From an uncultured Eggerthellaceae bacterium (lineage in GTDB: Bacteria > Actinomycetota > Coriobacteriia > Coriobacteriales > Eggerthellaceae), in contig CAJUQK010000002.1 of assembly GCA_910588205.1 (NCBI GenBank), positions 48,553 through 112,552 of the forward strand: 64,000 nt of DNA, in the 5' to 3' direction. The notes under the pieces are model-generated. The model did no database searches and had not been told where the DNA came from. It worked only from the letters and a program-made list of their open reading frames with translations. The translations under genes and the position numbers were made by a program. Shown one piece after another: positions 18,012-25,758 of this stretch. Positions within the stretch are counted from its first letter, which is position 1; the number at the start of each line of letters is the position of its first letter.

Positions 18012-18989
18012 CTAAGAGCGCTCTTCCGGTCGCAGATCATCAGAGGGTTGGTTCACGGTGCGCCGTGCGATGTACACCGGCCGCCGTTTGCCCTCGATAT
18101 AGATGCGTCCCAGGTACTCCCCGAAGATGCCCAACGCCAGCATGACGATGCCGAAGAACAGCAGGATCAGGCAGACCAGCGTGGGGTAGCCGGGCACGTT
18201 GATCCCCACGATGAGGTATTCGAACAGCACCACGATCAGGTAGATGACGGATATGAGGGACGTGAGCAGCCCCAGGTAGAGGATCAGCCGCAGCGGCCAG
18301 GTGGTGAAGGACACGATGCCGCCCAGGGCATACCCCATGAGCTTGCGGAATGACCAAGAGGTATCTCCCGCATGGCGCTCGGCAGGGGTGTAGGGAATGG
18401 TATGGGTGTTGAATCCCACCCAGGCGAAGAGGCCCTTGGAGAATCGGAAGTACTCCGGCATGGACAGGAGCGCTTCAGCAACATTGCGGCGGAACACGCG
18501 AAAATCGCTGGCGTTCGCGGGCAATTCCACATCACCTACGGCGTTGAACGCCTTGTAGAAGCGGTGCTTGAACCACTTGAGCACGCGCCCTTCGCGCCGC
18601 TCTTCCTGGACGGCTGCCACGCAATCGGTTTGCGGATGGGCTGCAAGGTAGGCGAACATCTGGAAGGAGATGGCCGGGTCTTGCTGCAGGTCAGCGTCGA
18701 TGAACCCCACCATGCTTCCCTGAGCATGCTCAAGGCCAGCTAGCATGGCCGCTTCTTTGCCGAAGTTCCGGGAGAGCTCTATTCCCTCCACGCTGATGCG
18801 CGGGCTCAAGCCGCCCTCGATCAGCTGAAGCACCTTCGCGAACGTGCCATCAGAAGAGCCGTCATCCACGAAGATGAGCTCAAGGGTCTGCGGGGCATCG
18901 GCTTCGCCCATGCATTCAAGAACGCGCTTTGCAAAGGGATGGATGTTCCCCGCTTCGTTATGGCACGGTATGATGAGCGACAGATCCAT
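18012..18989 (-). CDS. Family 2 glycosyltransferase (dolichol-/undecaprenyl-phosphate sugar transferase type)
   Basis: Predicted to transfer a sugar from a nucleotide sugar to a polyprenyl phosphate at the inner membrane face. The 325 residues show the GT-A start MDLSLIIPCHNEAGN, the metal-binding FIDADLQQDP, the SDFRVFRR motif, and two C-terminal helices followed by LGEYLGRIYIEGKRRPVY, all typical of DPM1/GtrB-like enzymes. I start at ATG 18989, where the family motif begins, not at an in-frame upstream ATG. A TGGTACACT box ends 8 bases before this ATG, so the message may be nearly leaderless. It is coupled to the YfhO gene. Confidence 0.92.
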   Translation of the reverse strand: MDLSLIIPCHNEAGNIHPFAKRVLECMGEADAPQTLELIFVDDGSSDGTFAKVLQLIEGGLSPRISVEGIELSRNFGKEAAMLAGLEHAQGSMVGFIDADLQQDPAISFQMFAYLAAHPQTDCVAAVQEERREGRVLKWFKHRFYKAFNAVGDVELPANASDFRVFRRNVAEALLSMPEYFRFSKGLFAWVGFNTHTIPYTPAERHAGDTSWSFRKLMGYALGGIVSFTTWPLRLILYLGLLTSLISVIYLIVVLFEYLIVGINVPGYPTLVCLILLFFGIVMLALGIFGEYLGRIYIEGKRRPVYIARRTVNQPSDDLRPEERS

Positions 18990-18997
18990 AGGATGAG

Positions 18998-19034
18998 AGT
19001 GTACCATTGACCAGGTTGGGAAGCGGCTTGATAG
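18998..19034. promoter_or_regulatory. Compact divergent promoters for GT2 (minus) and YdjC-like gene (plus)
   Basis: Minus strand: extended -10 TGGTACACT at 18998-19006. Plus strand: TTGACC (19007-19012), a 16-base spacer and TGATAG (19029-19034), 9 bases before the GTG start. The two promoters adjoin without a gap. Confidence 0.5.
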
Positions 19035-19043
19035 GGGGCATAC

Positions 19044-19937
19044 GTGGAGATCATCGTCCATGCGGATGACTTCGGCATCACGTTGGAGCAGTCGAAGCTG
19101 ATCCTTGCACGCTCAAGCCAGTGCGGCGGGGAAGGGGCCTTGAACTCTACCAGCGCTCTGGTCACCTCCCCTCATTTCGGTGAATGCGCAGCCTTCGCGA
19201 AGCCCTTCGTGGATGCCGGGCTCATCAAGATGGGGTTGCATGTGAACCTGGTGGAAGGGCCTGCCCTCTGCTCTCCAGAGGAAGCGCCCTTGCTGGTAGG
19301 TGCGAACGGGATGTTTCGGCGGAGTTTCGCGAAGATGCTCCTCTACTCTTCAGGGCCGAAGCGCGCAGTCCTGACCCAGCAGGTCCGTCAGGAGGTCCGC
19401 GCTCAGATCCGAGCTCTCCTGCAGGCGTTCCCGCAGCTACGCGGTGCTCTGCGGGTGGATAGTCATCAGCATTTCCACTTGATTCCGGCGGTGTTCGACG
19501 GATTGATGGCGGCTATCCAGGACGAGGGGTGCACTTTGGAATACCTGCGCATCCCAGCTGAGCCGCTCGCCCCTTTTCTGAGTGCTGATGCAGTTCGCAA
19601 ACAGGTGAGCGCGGTGAACATCGTAAAGAACCAGCTTCTGAACAGGCTTTGGAAGCGCTGCGCTCCGGCCTACCCAGATCAGCTGCCCAAACCTGCCGCA
19701 TTCTATGGGTTAGCGCTTTCGGGATGCATGCAACACATTGCGGATGAGGGATTCCTGCGGGGGATCATCAGTAAAGCCGAGCAAGAGGGGCGTGACATCG
19801 AGTTGCTCTTCCACCCCGGCGGCGTTCCTTCTGTTGACGAGTGTCTCGCTCCGCACCTGAGAGGATTCTGTGAGTTCTACCTTTCCGAGAACCGAGAGGC
19901 TGAAGCCGCTGCTCTTCGCCGCATATTCGCCTCATGA
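19044..19937 (+). CDS. YdjC/ChbG-family carbohydrate deacetylase
   Basis: Predicted metal-dependent deacetylase of N-acetylated sugars, 297 residues. Conserved motifs: HADDFG at residues 6-11 (metal-binding aspartate), a GLHVNLVEGPAL histidine region, DSHQHFHLIPAVF, and LLFHPGG near the end. HpnK, ChbG and lipid-sugar deacetylases share this fold. The start is GTG at 19044. Position opposite a polyprenyl-sugar transferase suggests it trims a sugar in the same glycan pathway; that is inference. A strong terminator follows at 19982. Confidence 0.88.
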   Translation: MEIIVHADDFGITLEQSKLILARSSQCGGEGALNSTSALVTSPHFGECAAFAKPFVDAGLIKMGLHVNLVEGPALCSPEEAPLLVGANGMFRRSFAKMLLYSSGPKRAVLTQQVRQEVRAQIRALLQAFPQLRGALRVDSHQHFHLIPAVFDGLMAAIQDEGCTLEYLRIPAEPLAPFLSADAVRKQVSAVNIVKNQLLNRLWKRCAPAYPDQLPKPAAFYGLALSGCMQHIADEGFLRGIISKAEQEGRDIELLFHPGGVPSVDECLAPHLRGFCEFYLSENREAEAAALRRIFAS

Positions 19938-19981
19938 TCGGTTGCTCGTAAAGGCCAATCACCCGACGCAACCTTGCGCGT

Positions 19982-20007
19982 AAAGGCCGACCATGGTCGG
20001 CCTTTTT
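19982..20007 (+). terminator. Rho-independent terminator after the YdjC-like gene
   Basis: AAAGGCCGACC pairs perfectly with GGTCGGCCTTT and ends in a T-tract (CCTTTTT). It lies 45 bp after the stop codon. Confidence 0.85.
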
Positions 20008-20062
20008 ATGACAGGGGACTATGACAGGGGACGGTCCAAATGTCATGATCAATGGGGATAAC

Positions 20063-20286
20063 GCCCTTCCCCGCAAGGGGCATTCGGCCTTGGCCTCGCC
20101 CTTCGAAAAGACGTGATGCTTCGCTTATATCACGCTTTTCTCGGCCTGCGGAATCGGCCTCAACCCCTCACGGGGAAGGGCTGTCTTCTACATAAACAAA
20201 AAATCCTCACCGCACTGCTGATGGGACCCTTTGGGTCCGCATCATCACTGCGGGCGGCTTATCGCCGCATTGTCGCGCTTCGCGCG
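20063..20286. repeat. Long structured intergenic repeat, copy A
   Basis: About 224 bp nearly identical to 63775-64000. It has several stems: outer arms GCCCTTCCCCG against CGGGGAAGGGC, GTGAT..ATCAC, GGACCC/GGGTCC, GCGG/CCGC and CGCGC/GCGCG. Between copies the GGACCC stem is kept while its loop differs (TTT versus AAC). It contains no open frame with coding character. Confidence 0.75.
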
Positions 20287-20953
20287 AAAAGATGTGCAGC
20301 GTACAAGACTCCCTGACCAGCAACGCATAACCGCCGCCTAACTTAAAGCCGCTGCTTACGCAGCGGGGGGGGGCGGGTTGCAGCTTGTACATACCCGTGG
20401 CTTTTTCTGGGTTGTAACGGGTTCGGGTCGACCAAGGTCGACCCCTACGCATCGTGTGTTAGGTTCCCTCGGGTGAGACATGTATGTGCGCCGGGTTACC
20501 ATCGGATGAACCACACCTGTCAGGTTGTCCGTTGGGGCGGATCGTGCGCCGGGTTCCCATCGGGTGAACCATACATAACAGGTGGCTCGTAGGGGCGGAT
20601 CATGATCCGCCCGATGGTGCACCTGGATGAATCATGCGTTGTAGGGGCGGATCATGATCCGCCCGATGGTGCACCTGGATGAACCCCGTACCGCAATTGC
20701 CTCAATGAAAATGTTGCGCGTGGCCTTCGCGCAACGTATGCCCCTTCGGCCTTGACGGACATGGTCGAAGGCTTTCGCATGAGCTTACGCCTTCGATCGA
20801 ACCAACGGTTCGAATCTTCACACATATATAGAGAAGGCATTCTTTTCCAGGCATTCCTGATCTGTAGGAAAGCGCGCCTGAGCGTACTGAGTTACGCGAA
20901 GAAGAAGCGCTTGGACTGCAGAGACGGAGTGCGTGGGGGGGGAGAGAAAGATG
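20287..20953. repeat. Noncoding region with REP palindromes, 52-bp tandem repeat and G-runs
   Basis: No gene seen. It holds a run of nine G (20365-20373), a GGGTCGACC/GGTCGACCC palindrome with foot CTACG (20425-20448), and two tandem copies of a 52-bp unit at 20589 and 20641, each with GTAGGGGCGGA and the mirror TCCGCCC plus a shared GATGGTGCACCTGGATGAA tail. Weaker relatives of that tail (CCATCGGATGAACCA type) lie at 20480-20575. A run of eight G is at 20935-20942. Confidence 0.6.
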
Positions 20954-21027
20954 GCTGGGGTACCAGGATTCGAACCTAGATAGCTGGCACCAAAAACCAG
21001 AGTCCTGCCGTTGGACGATACCCCAGC
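20954..21027 (-). tRNA. tRNA-Gln (anticodon TTG)
   Basis: A 74-base cloverleaf: acceptor arms GCTGGGG and CCCCAGC, anticodon stem CTGGT/GCCAG enclosing loop TTTTGGT (anticodon TTG), and T-arm with GGTTCGAATCC. CCA is not encoded. Glutaminyl-tRNA can be made by the GatCAB enzyme encoded at 48.6-52 kb in bacteria that lack GlnRS. Confidence 0.95.
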
Positions 21028-21038
21028 GAAGCTAAGAC

Positions 21039-21047
21039 ATAGTAGCA
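21039..21047 (-). promoter_or_regulatory. Extended -10 promoter of tRNA-Gln
   Basis: On the minus strand TGCTACTAT ends 11 bases before the mature tRNA, with GTGCAA 17 bases upstream as a weak -35. Confidence 0.55.
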
Positions 21048-21353
21048 CAGGATCGCTGGCTTGCACCCTAGGTTGCGCAAGGCTCTCCGCTTCTGCTATC
21101 ATTTCCAGCCGACCGACAAGGCGGTTGCGCGCACATATCCTGTGATTGCGCGAATACCTGGCTGCTCCTGGCATGGTAAGCCCAGATGAGCGGCGCAGCT
21201 TCAAGCTGCACGCCTGACATGCAGGCATTCAAAGACCAGCAATGCCGGTTTCAGATTTTTGTGTGCCTTTTTTCGATTTCTCACCCTCGTTCTCTAGATT
21301 CTTTGATAAAGTTAGCCGTCGCTGTGTAAAAGCTAGCTTTTGGAGGCGAACCT
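21048..21353 (+). promoter_or_regulatory. Region upstream of the infA-ribosomal protein operon
   Basis: About 300 bp with no gene seen. A possible infA promoter is TTGATA at 21303-21308 with an A-rich GTAAAA box 17 bases later. GGAGG lies 7-8 bases before the TTG start codon. A hairpin GCAGCTT/AAGCTGC is at about 21198-21213. I cannot place the start of the transcript with confidence. Confidence 0.35.
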
Positions 21354-21572
21354 TTGGCTAAGGAAGATGTGATCGAGCTCGAGGGCACTGTGCGTGAAGC
21401 ACTGCCCAACGCGATGTTCAAGGTCGAGCTTGAGAACGGGCATGAGATCCTCGCCCACATCTCAGGCAAGATGCGTATGCACTACATCAAGATCCTTCCG
21501 GGGGATAAGGTCACGGTGGAGCTTTCCGTTTATGACCTGAACCGTGGGCGCATCACCTATCGCTTCAAGTAG
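21354..21572 (+). CDS. infA: Translation initiation factor IF-1
   Basis: Binds the A site of the 30S subunit with IF-2 and IF-3 during initiation. The 72-residue OB-fold protein starts MAKEDVIELEGTVREALPNA and has the conserved LAHISGKMRMHYIKILPGD core; length and sequence are standard. The start codon is TTG, fixed by the family N-terminus and GGAGG upstream. It heads the rpmJ-rpsM-rpsK-rpsD-rpoA-rplQ operon. Confidence 0.97.
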   Translation: MAKEDVIELEGTVREALPNAMFKVELENGHEILAHISGKMRMHYIKILPGDKVTVELSVYDLNRGRITYRFK

Positions 21573-21719
21573 CCCATCAGCACCGAACAGGGAATGAGCA
21601 CGGGTATCGCACCCAGGGAGAGCCGACGCTCCCGACTCGCTTCCCATGAGCAAGAAGATTCTCGCCAGCGGCTGGGCGTGCAGGTATAGGAAGAAAGACA
21701 TCTACCGAAAGGAAGAAAG

Positions 21720-21833
21720 ATGAAGGTACGTCCTTCGGTCAAGAAGATGTGCGACAAGTGCAAGATCATCCGACGTCATGGCAAGGTGCTCGTCATCTGT
21801 GACAACCCGCGCCATAAGCAGCGTCAGGGCTAA
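21720..21833 (+). CDS. rpmJ: Ribosomal protein L36
   Basis: A 37-residue large-subunit protein with the zinc ribbon CDKC..C..H (MKVRPSVKKMCDKCKIIRRH, then VICDNPRHKQRQG). It has AAAGGAAG 5-6 bases upstream of ATG and sits between infA and rpsM as in most Actinobacteria. The 147 bp between infA and rpmJ contain a small GGGAG/CTCCC hairpin, which could be a leader for ribosomal protein autoregulation; I cannot show that. Confidence 0.96.
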   Translation: MKVRPSVKKMCDKCKIIRRHGKVLVICDNPRHKQRQG

Positions 21834-21848
21834 GGGAGGAAGAAGAAC

Positions 21849-22220
21849 ATGGCAGTACGTCTTGTAGGCGTAGACCTTCCGCAGAGCAAGCGCGTGGAGA
21901 TCGCTCTTACCTACATCTACGGAATCGGCCTCACCACTTCGAAGAAGATCCTCGCAGAGACCGGGGTTGACCCGGATATCCGCGTCAAGGATCTCACTGA
22001 GGAGGACCTTTCCAAGCTTCGTGATTACATCCAGAGCCACCTGAAGGTGGAAGGTGATCTGCATCGCGAGGTTTCTCAGAACATCAAGCGCCTCATGGAG
22101 ATCGGCTGCTATCGCGGCCTTCGCCACCGCAGAGGCCTGCCGGTCCGTGGTCAGCGCACGCATACCAATGCTCGCACGCGCAAGGGCCCGCGCAAGCAAA
22201 TCGGCGGCAAGAGAAAGTAG
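21849..22220 (+). CDS. rpsM: Ribosomal protein S13
   Basis: Head protein of the 30S subunit that contacts the P-site tRNA and the 50S bridge. The 123 residues start MAVRLVGVDLPQSKRVEIAL, with the YIYGIG motif, a central helix-two-turn-helix, and the basic tail RGQRTHTNARTRKGPRKQ. GGGAGG lies upstream of ATG 21849. Operon position between rpmJ and rpsK is standard. Confidence 0.98.
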   Translation: MAVRLVGVDLPQSKRVEIALTYIYGIGLTTSKKILAETGVDPDIRVKDLTEEDLSKLRDYIQSHLKVEGDLHREVSQNIKRLMEIGCYRGLRHRRGLPVRGQRTHTNARTRKGPRKQIGGKRK

Positions 22221-22234
22221 AGTGAGGAAGCATA

Positions 22235-22630
22235 ATGGCTAAGAAGAACGTAACTGCGCGCGTCAAGCGCTCTGAACGTAAGAACATCGCCGTGGGTGCT
22301 GCTCACATCAAGTCTACGTTCAACAACACCATCATCTCCATCACAGATCCCCAGGGCAATGTGATCGCCTGGCAATCTGCTGGTACGGTCGGCTTCAAGG
22401 GAAGCCGCAAGTCCACCCCCTTCGCCGCCCAGATGGCAGCGGAGGCCTGTGCGAAGATCGCCATGGAGCACGGCCTGCGCAAGGTGGCTGTGTTCGTCAA
22501 GGGTCCCGGCTCTGGTCGCGAGACGGCCATCCGCACCCTGCAGGCGGCTGGGCTTGAGATTGCCAGCATCCAAGATTGCACCCCCATCCCGCACAACGGC
22601 TGCCGCCCCAAGAAGCGCCGCCGCGTGTAG
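22235..22630 (+). CDS. rpsK: Ribosomal protein S11
   Basis: Platform protein of the 30S subunit near the 3' end of 16S rRNA. At 131 residues it shows GAAHIKSTFNNTIISITD and the C-terminal IQDCTPIPHNGCRPKKRRRV, invariant in the family. It begins 14 bp after rpsM with GAGGAAG as the binding site. Confidence 0.98.
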   Translation: MAKKNVTARVKRSERKNIAVGAAHIKSTFNNTIISITDPQGNVIAWQSAGTVGFKGSRKSTPFAAQMAAEACAKIAMEHGLRKVAVFVKGPGSGRETAIRTLQAAGLEIASIQDCTPIPHNGCRPKKRRRV

Positions 22631-22649
22631 TTCGAAAGGATCTGACTTT

Positions 22650-23276
22650 ATGGCACGATACACTGGACCATCCTGCCGCCTCTGCAGGCGCGAGGGATGC
22701 AAGCTCTTCCTCAAGGGTGACCGCTGCTACACCGACAAGTGCGCTATCGAGCGTCGCGATTACGCTCCTGGCGAGGCCGGTCGCAAGCGCGTCAAGGAAA
22801 GCGAATACCGCATGCAGCTTCGCGAGAAGCAGAAGACCAAGCGCATCTACGGGCTGCTGGAGAAGCAGTTCCATCATTACTATGAGATGGCCAGCCGTCA
22901 GCAGGGCGTTACGGGCGAGAACCTGCTCCGCATCCTGGAGAGTCGCTTGGACAACGTGGTCTATCGGCTGGGCTTCGCGAAATCCCGCGCAGAGGCTCGT
23001 CAGCAGGTGCGTCATGGGCACATTCAGGTGAACGGTCGTCGTGTGGACATCCCGTCCTTCCGCGTTCGCCCGGGTGACCTGATCGCTGTGGCTCCCAAGG
23101 CTCGGGACATGCTGGTCATCAAGAGCGCTCTCATCTCCAATGAGCGCACGAGCGTACCTGCTTGGCTGGAGGTGGACATCGAGAAGCTTCAGGGCAGCGT
23201 CCTTTCGCTCCCGCAGCGCGATCAGATCGATTCCGATATCCGCGAGCAGCTCATCGTCGAGCTCTACTCGAAATAA
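22650..23276 (+). CDS. rpsD: Ribosomal protein S4 (zinc-binding form)
   Basis: Primary 16S-binding protein and assembly nucleator of the 30S subunit, 208 residues. MARYTGPSCRLCRREGCKLF followed by two further cysteines gives the C+ zinc-binding type; the S4 RNA-binding domain covers RLDNVVYRLGFAKSRAEARQ. The start is ATG 22650, the family N-terminus, with GAAAGGA upstream. An in-frame upstream extension into rpsK is not real. Confidence 0.97.
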   Translation: MARYTGPSCRLCRREGCKLFLKGDRCYTDKCAIERRDYAPGEAGRKRVKESEYRMQLREKQKTKRIYGLLEKQFHHYYEMASRQQGVTGENLLRILESRLDNVVYRLGFAKSRAEARQQVRHGHIQVNGRRVDIPSFRVRPGDLIAVAPKARDMLVIKSALISNERTSVPAWLEVDIEKLQGSVLSLPQRDQIDSDIREQLIVELYSK

Positions 23277-23305
23277 GCTTGGACTTTTAAGGAGGCTCAT
23301 CACAC

Positions 23306-24259
23306 ATGACAGAGTTCATGAGGCCTACTGTAAGCACTGAGGAAGTCAACAGCACGGTTGCTCGTTACATCGTCGAACCGCTGGAGCGCGGTTACGGCAA
23401 CACGCTGGGGAACTCCATGCGCCGGGTGCTGCTCTCGTCCCTAGACGGGGCGAAGGCGACAGCCATCCAGATCGATGGTGTGCAGCATGAGTTCACCACA
23501 GCAGAAGGCGTTATCGAAGACATCACTGATATCGTTCTGAACGTGAAGGGCCTTGTGTTCAGCGCACTGACAGATGATATCGTTGAGGCCACGGCTCATG
23601 TCTCCGCCGAAGGCCCCTGCGTGGTCACCGGTGCAGACCTTGAGGTGCCTACGGAATTCACCCTGGTGAATCCTCAGCACGTCATCGCCACGGTAGCCGA
23701 TGGTGGTCAGCTGGACATGTCCATCCGCATCGGCGTTGGGCGCGGATATGTCAGCGCTGATAACAACAAGCGCACGGAAGACCCGATCGGCATCATCCCG
23801 GTGGACTCTCTGTTCTCCCCGGTGCGTCGTTGCACCATGAACGTAGAGGATACCCGCGTTGGTCAGCACACTGACTATGACCGCCTCACCCTTGAGGTCG
23901 AGACGGACGGTTCCATCTCTCCCACTGAGGCCGTGTGCCGCGGTGCGAACATCATCAACCAGTACATGGGGGCGTTCCTCTCCTTGGTGGATGATGATGC
24001 TGATGAGGAAGCGGTGGAGTCCGCTTCCATCTTCGCGCCGGAGAACACCGAGACCAATGCAGAGTTGGACAAGCAGATCGAGGACCTGGACCTTTCCGTT
24101 CGTTCCTACAACTGCCTGAAGCGTGCGGGCATCCACTCCGTTCGCCAGCTGGTGGAATTCTCTGAGAACGACCTTCTGAATATTCGCAATTTCGGAGCGA
24201 AATCCATCGAAGAGGTCAAGGATAAGCTGATCTCCATGGATCTGAACCTCAAGTTTTAG
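23306..24259 (+). CDS. rpoA: RNA polymerase alpha subunit
   Basis: Assembles RNA polymerase (N-terminal domain) and contacts promoter UP elements and activators (C-terminal domain). The 317 residues contain the dimerisation motif PLERGYGNTLGNSMRRVLLSS and the C-terminal domain CLKRAGIHSVRQLVEFSENDL..IRNFGAKSIEEVK, joined by an acidic linker around residues 225-255. AAGGAGG lies 9 bases before ATG 23306. It lies between rpsD and rplQ as usual. Confidence 0.98.
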   Translation: MTEFMRPTVSTEEVNSTVARYIVEPLERGYGNTLGNSMRRVLLSSLDGAKATAIQIDGVQHEFTTAEGVIEDITDIVLNVKGLVFSALTDDIVEATAHVSAEGPCVVTGADLEVPTEFTLVNPQHVIATVADGGQLDMSIRIGVGRGYVSADNNKRTEDPIGIIPVDSLFSPVRRCTMNVEDTRVGQHTDYDRLTLEVETDGSISPTEAVCRGANIINQYMGAFLSLVDDDADEEAVESASIFAPENTETNAELDKQIEDLDLSVRSYNCLKRAGIHSVRQLVEFSENDLLNIRNFGAKSIEEVKDKLISMDLNLKF

Positions 24260-24269
24260 GAGCTAGAAA

Positions 24270-24989
24270 ATGAGGCATAAGTACAAGGGGCGCAAGCTCG
24301 GAACAGATTGGAGCCACACCAAGGCCATGAAGCGCAGCCTGGTGCAGCAGCTGTTTCTGAATGACCGCATCAAGACCATCGAGGCCCGTGCCAAGGAGAT
24401 TCGTCCTGACGTGGACAAGATCATCACTTGGGCGAAGAAGGGTGACCTGCATTCCCGGCGCCTGGCCATCGCAGCACTGGGTAATGATAAGGAGCTCGTG
24501 CGCGAGATCTTCGAGAAGGTGCAGCAGGGCATGTTCGAGGGACGCCCGGGTGGCTACACGCGCATCATGAAGCTGGGGCCGCGCAAGGGCGACGGTGCTC
24601 CCATGGTCATCATGGAGCTGGTGACGGAGACCTGCGTGCCGAAGGCTGAGCGCAAGGCTGCTGCGTCCAAGGCCACGGCTAAAAAGAAGGCTGCACCGAA
24701 GAAGGCTGCCAAGAAGGACGAAGAGACTGCATCCGAGTCCGTGATCGAGGAGATCAAGGAGTCCATGGAGGCAGCTGAGGAGAACTTCGCTGCCGAGGTC
24801 CAGGAAGCAGGCCAGGAGCAGTTGGCTGAGGAGAAGGCAGAGGCCGAGAAGGCTGAAGCCAAGGAAGAGGCCAAGGAAGCTCAGAAGGCCGAAGAGGTCC
24901 GCGAAGATGAGGCCAAAGCTGAAGAAGCAGAGGCTGAGGCGGCCAAGGCTGAAGGGTTGAAGGCAGCTGACGAAGAGAAGGCCAAATAG
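24270..24989 (+). CDS. rplQ: Ribosomal protein L17 with long acidic-basic C-terminal extension
   Basis: L17 lines the polypeptide exit region of the 50S subunit. Residues 1 to about 120 are the normal protein (MRHKYKGRKLGTDWSHTKAM.. to MVIMELVTETC). A tail of about 115 residues follows, first lysine-alanine rich (KATAKKKAAPKKAAKK) and then strongly alanine-glutamate-lysine rich, likely a long charged helix or coiled coil. Standard L17 ends near 120-130 residues, so the protein is almost twice the usual length. Similar shorter extensions occur in Actinobacteria. The reading frame is intact through the tail. Confidence 0.95.
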   Translation: MRHKYKGRKLGTDWSHTKAMKRSLVQQLFLNDRIKTIEARAKEIRPDVDKIITWAKKGDLHSRRLAIAALGNDKELVREIFEKVQQGMFEGRPGGYTRIMKLGPRKGDGAPMVIMELVTETCVPKAERKAAASKATAKKKAAPKKAAKKDEETASESVIEEIKESMEAAEENFAAEVQEAGQEQLAEEKAEAEKAEAKEEAKEAQKAEEVREDEAKAEEAEAEAAKAEGLKAADEEKAK

Positions 24990-25031
24990 CCTCTGAGCAG
25001 CTTCTCTTCATACATCGCTGAAGATTCGCCC

Positions 25032-25691
25032 GTGCATCGTGCAGATGCGCGGGCGAAAGTCGTTCTATTGCTGTTGTTCTCAGTAGGGTTGTTCTTCATC
25101 CCTACCGGATGGGGGATGCTCGCGGCTGCTTGTCTGGTTGCAGCGGTCTTTGCGGCATCAAGGCTGCCAGCACGGGCAGTCTTCCTCACCCCCGCCCCTG
25201 TCTACACTATCTGCGTGCTCACGCTCTTCTGCAAGAGCCTCGCATTCGCTGACGGTGCCATGCGCCTCTCCATCGAGGGGTTCCTTGAAGGAGGTTTCCT
25301 GTCCCTGCGCATCTGCCTTCTGGTGTGGGCGGGACTCATCCTCTGCTATTCCACTACCTCTACGCAGCTGGTGAGGGCTTTTCTGTGGTATATGGAGCCG
25401 CTGCGGAGGTTCCATATACCGGTGAATGACATCGCTATGGTGCTCTCCATCGCGCTTCGATTCATCCCCTTGATCGCTTATGAATACGATCAGATACGCC
25501 AAGCCCAGTGGTCTCGGGGTGCTGCCTTCGACAGAGGGGGTCTCTACCAACGCCTACGTGCCCACGCTCGGGTGCTGCTGCCCTTGATCGTCGGCCTCTT
25601 TCGCCGAGCTGATCGTCTGGCTTCGGCTATGGATGTTCGGTGCTACGGGATGGAAAAACCTCCTTCCGGATGCTATGATGACACCCGCTGA
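25032..25691 (+). CDS. EcfT-like transmembrane component of an energy-coupling-factor transporter
   Basis: Predicted scaffold subunit that joins the two ECF ATPases to a vitamin-binding S component. About 219 residues with 5-6 helices; the C-terminal ALRFIPLIAYEYDQIRQAQWSRG block is the EcfT coupling helix signature, with a second one at RADRLASAMDVRCYG. The annotated GTG at 25032 is doubtful: the frame stays open back to the rplQ stop, and the family motif (GEDSPVHR-D-R-like) begins before the GTG, so translation may start at CTG 24993. The usual neighbours ecfA1, ecfA2 and truA are absent here. Confidence 0.82.
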   Translation: MHRADARAKVVLLLLFSVGLFFIPTGWGMLAAACLVAAVFAASRLPARAVFLTPAPVYTICVLTLFCKSLAFADGAMRLSIEGFLEGGFLSLRICLLVWAGLILCYSTTSTQLVRAFLWYMEPLRRFHIPVNDIAMVLSIALRFIPLIAYEYDQIRQAQWSRGAAFDRGGLYQRLRAHARVLLPLIVGLFRRADRLASAMDVRCYGMEKPPSGCYDDTR

Positions 25692-25758
25692 ATCCGAGCG
25701 CCGCAAATGACCCTAAAACACAATATGGCGCGTCTCAAATAGACAGAAGGCACCATAT

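Noticed and set aside
20012..20060. Direct repeat ATGACAGGGGAC considered as an insertion-site duplication
   Set aside because: The copies are adjacent and short, and no element boundary lies between them.
20589..20684. Tandem repeat considered as a CRISPR array
   Set aside because: Only two units, each is itself palindromic with no unique spacers, and no cas genes are nearby.
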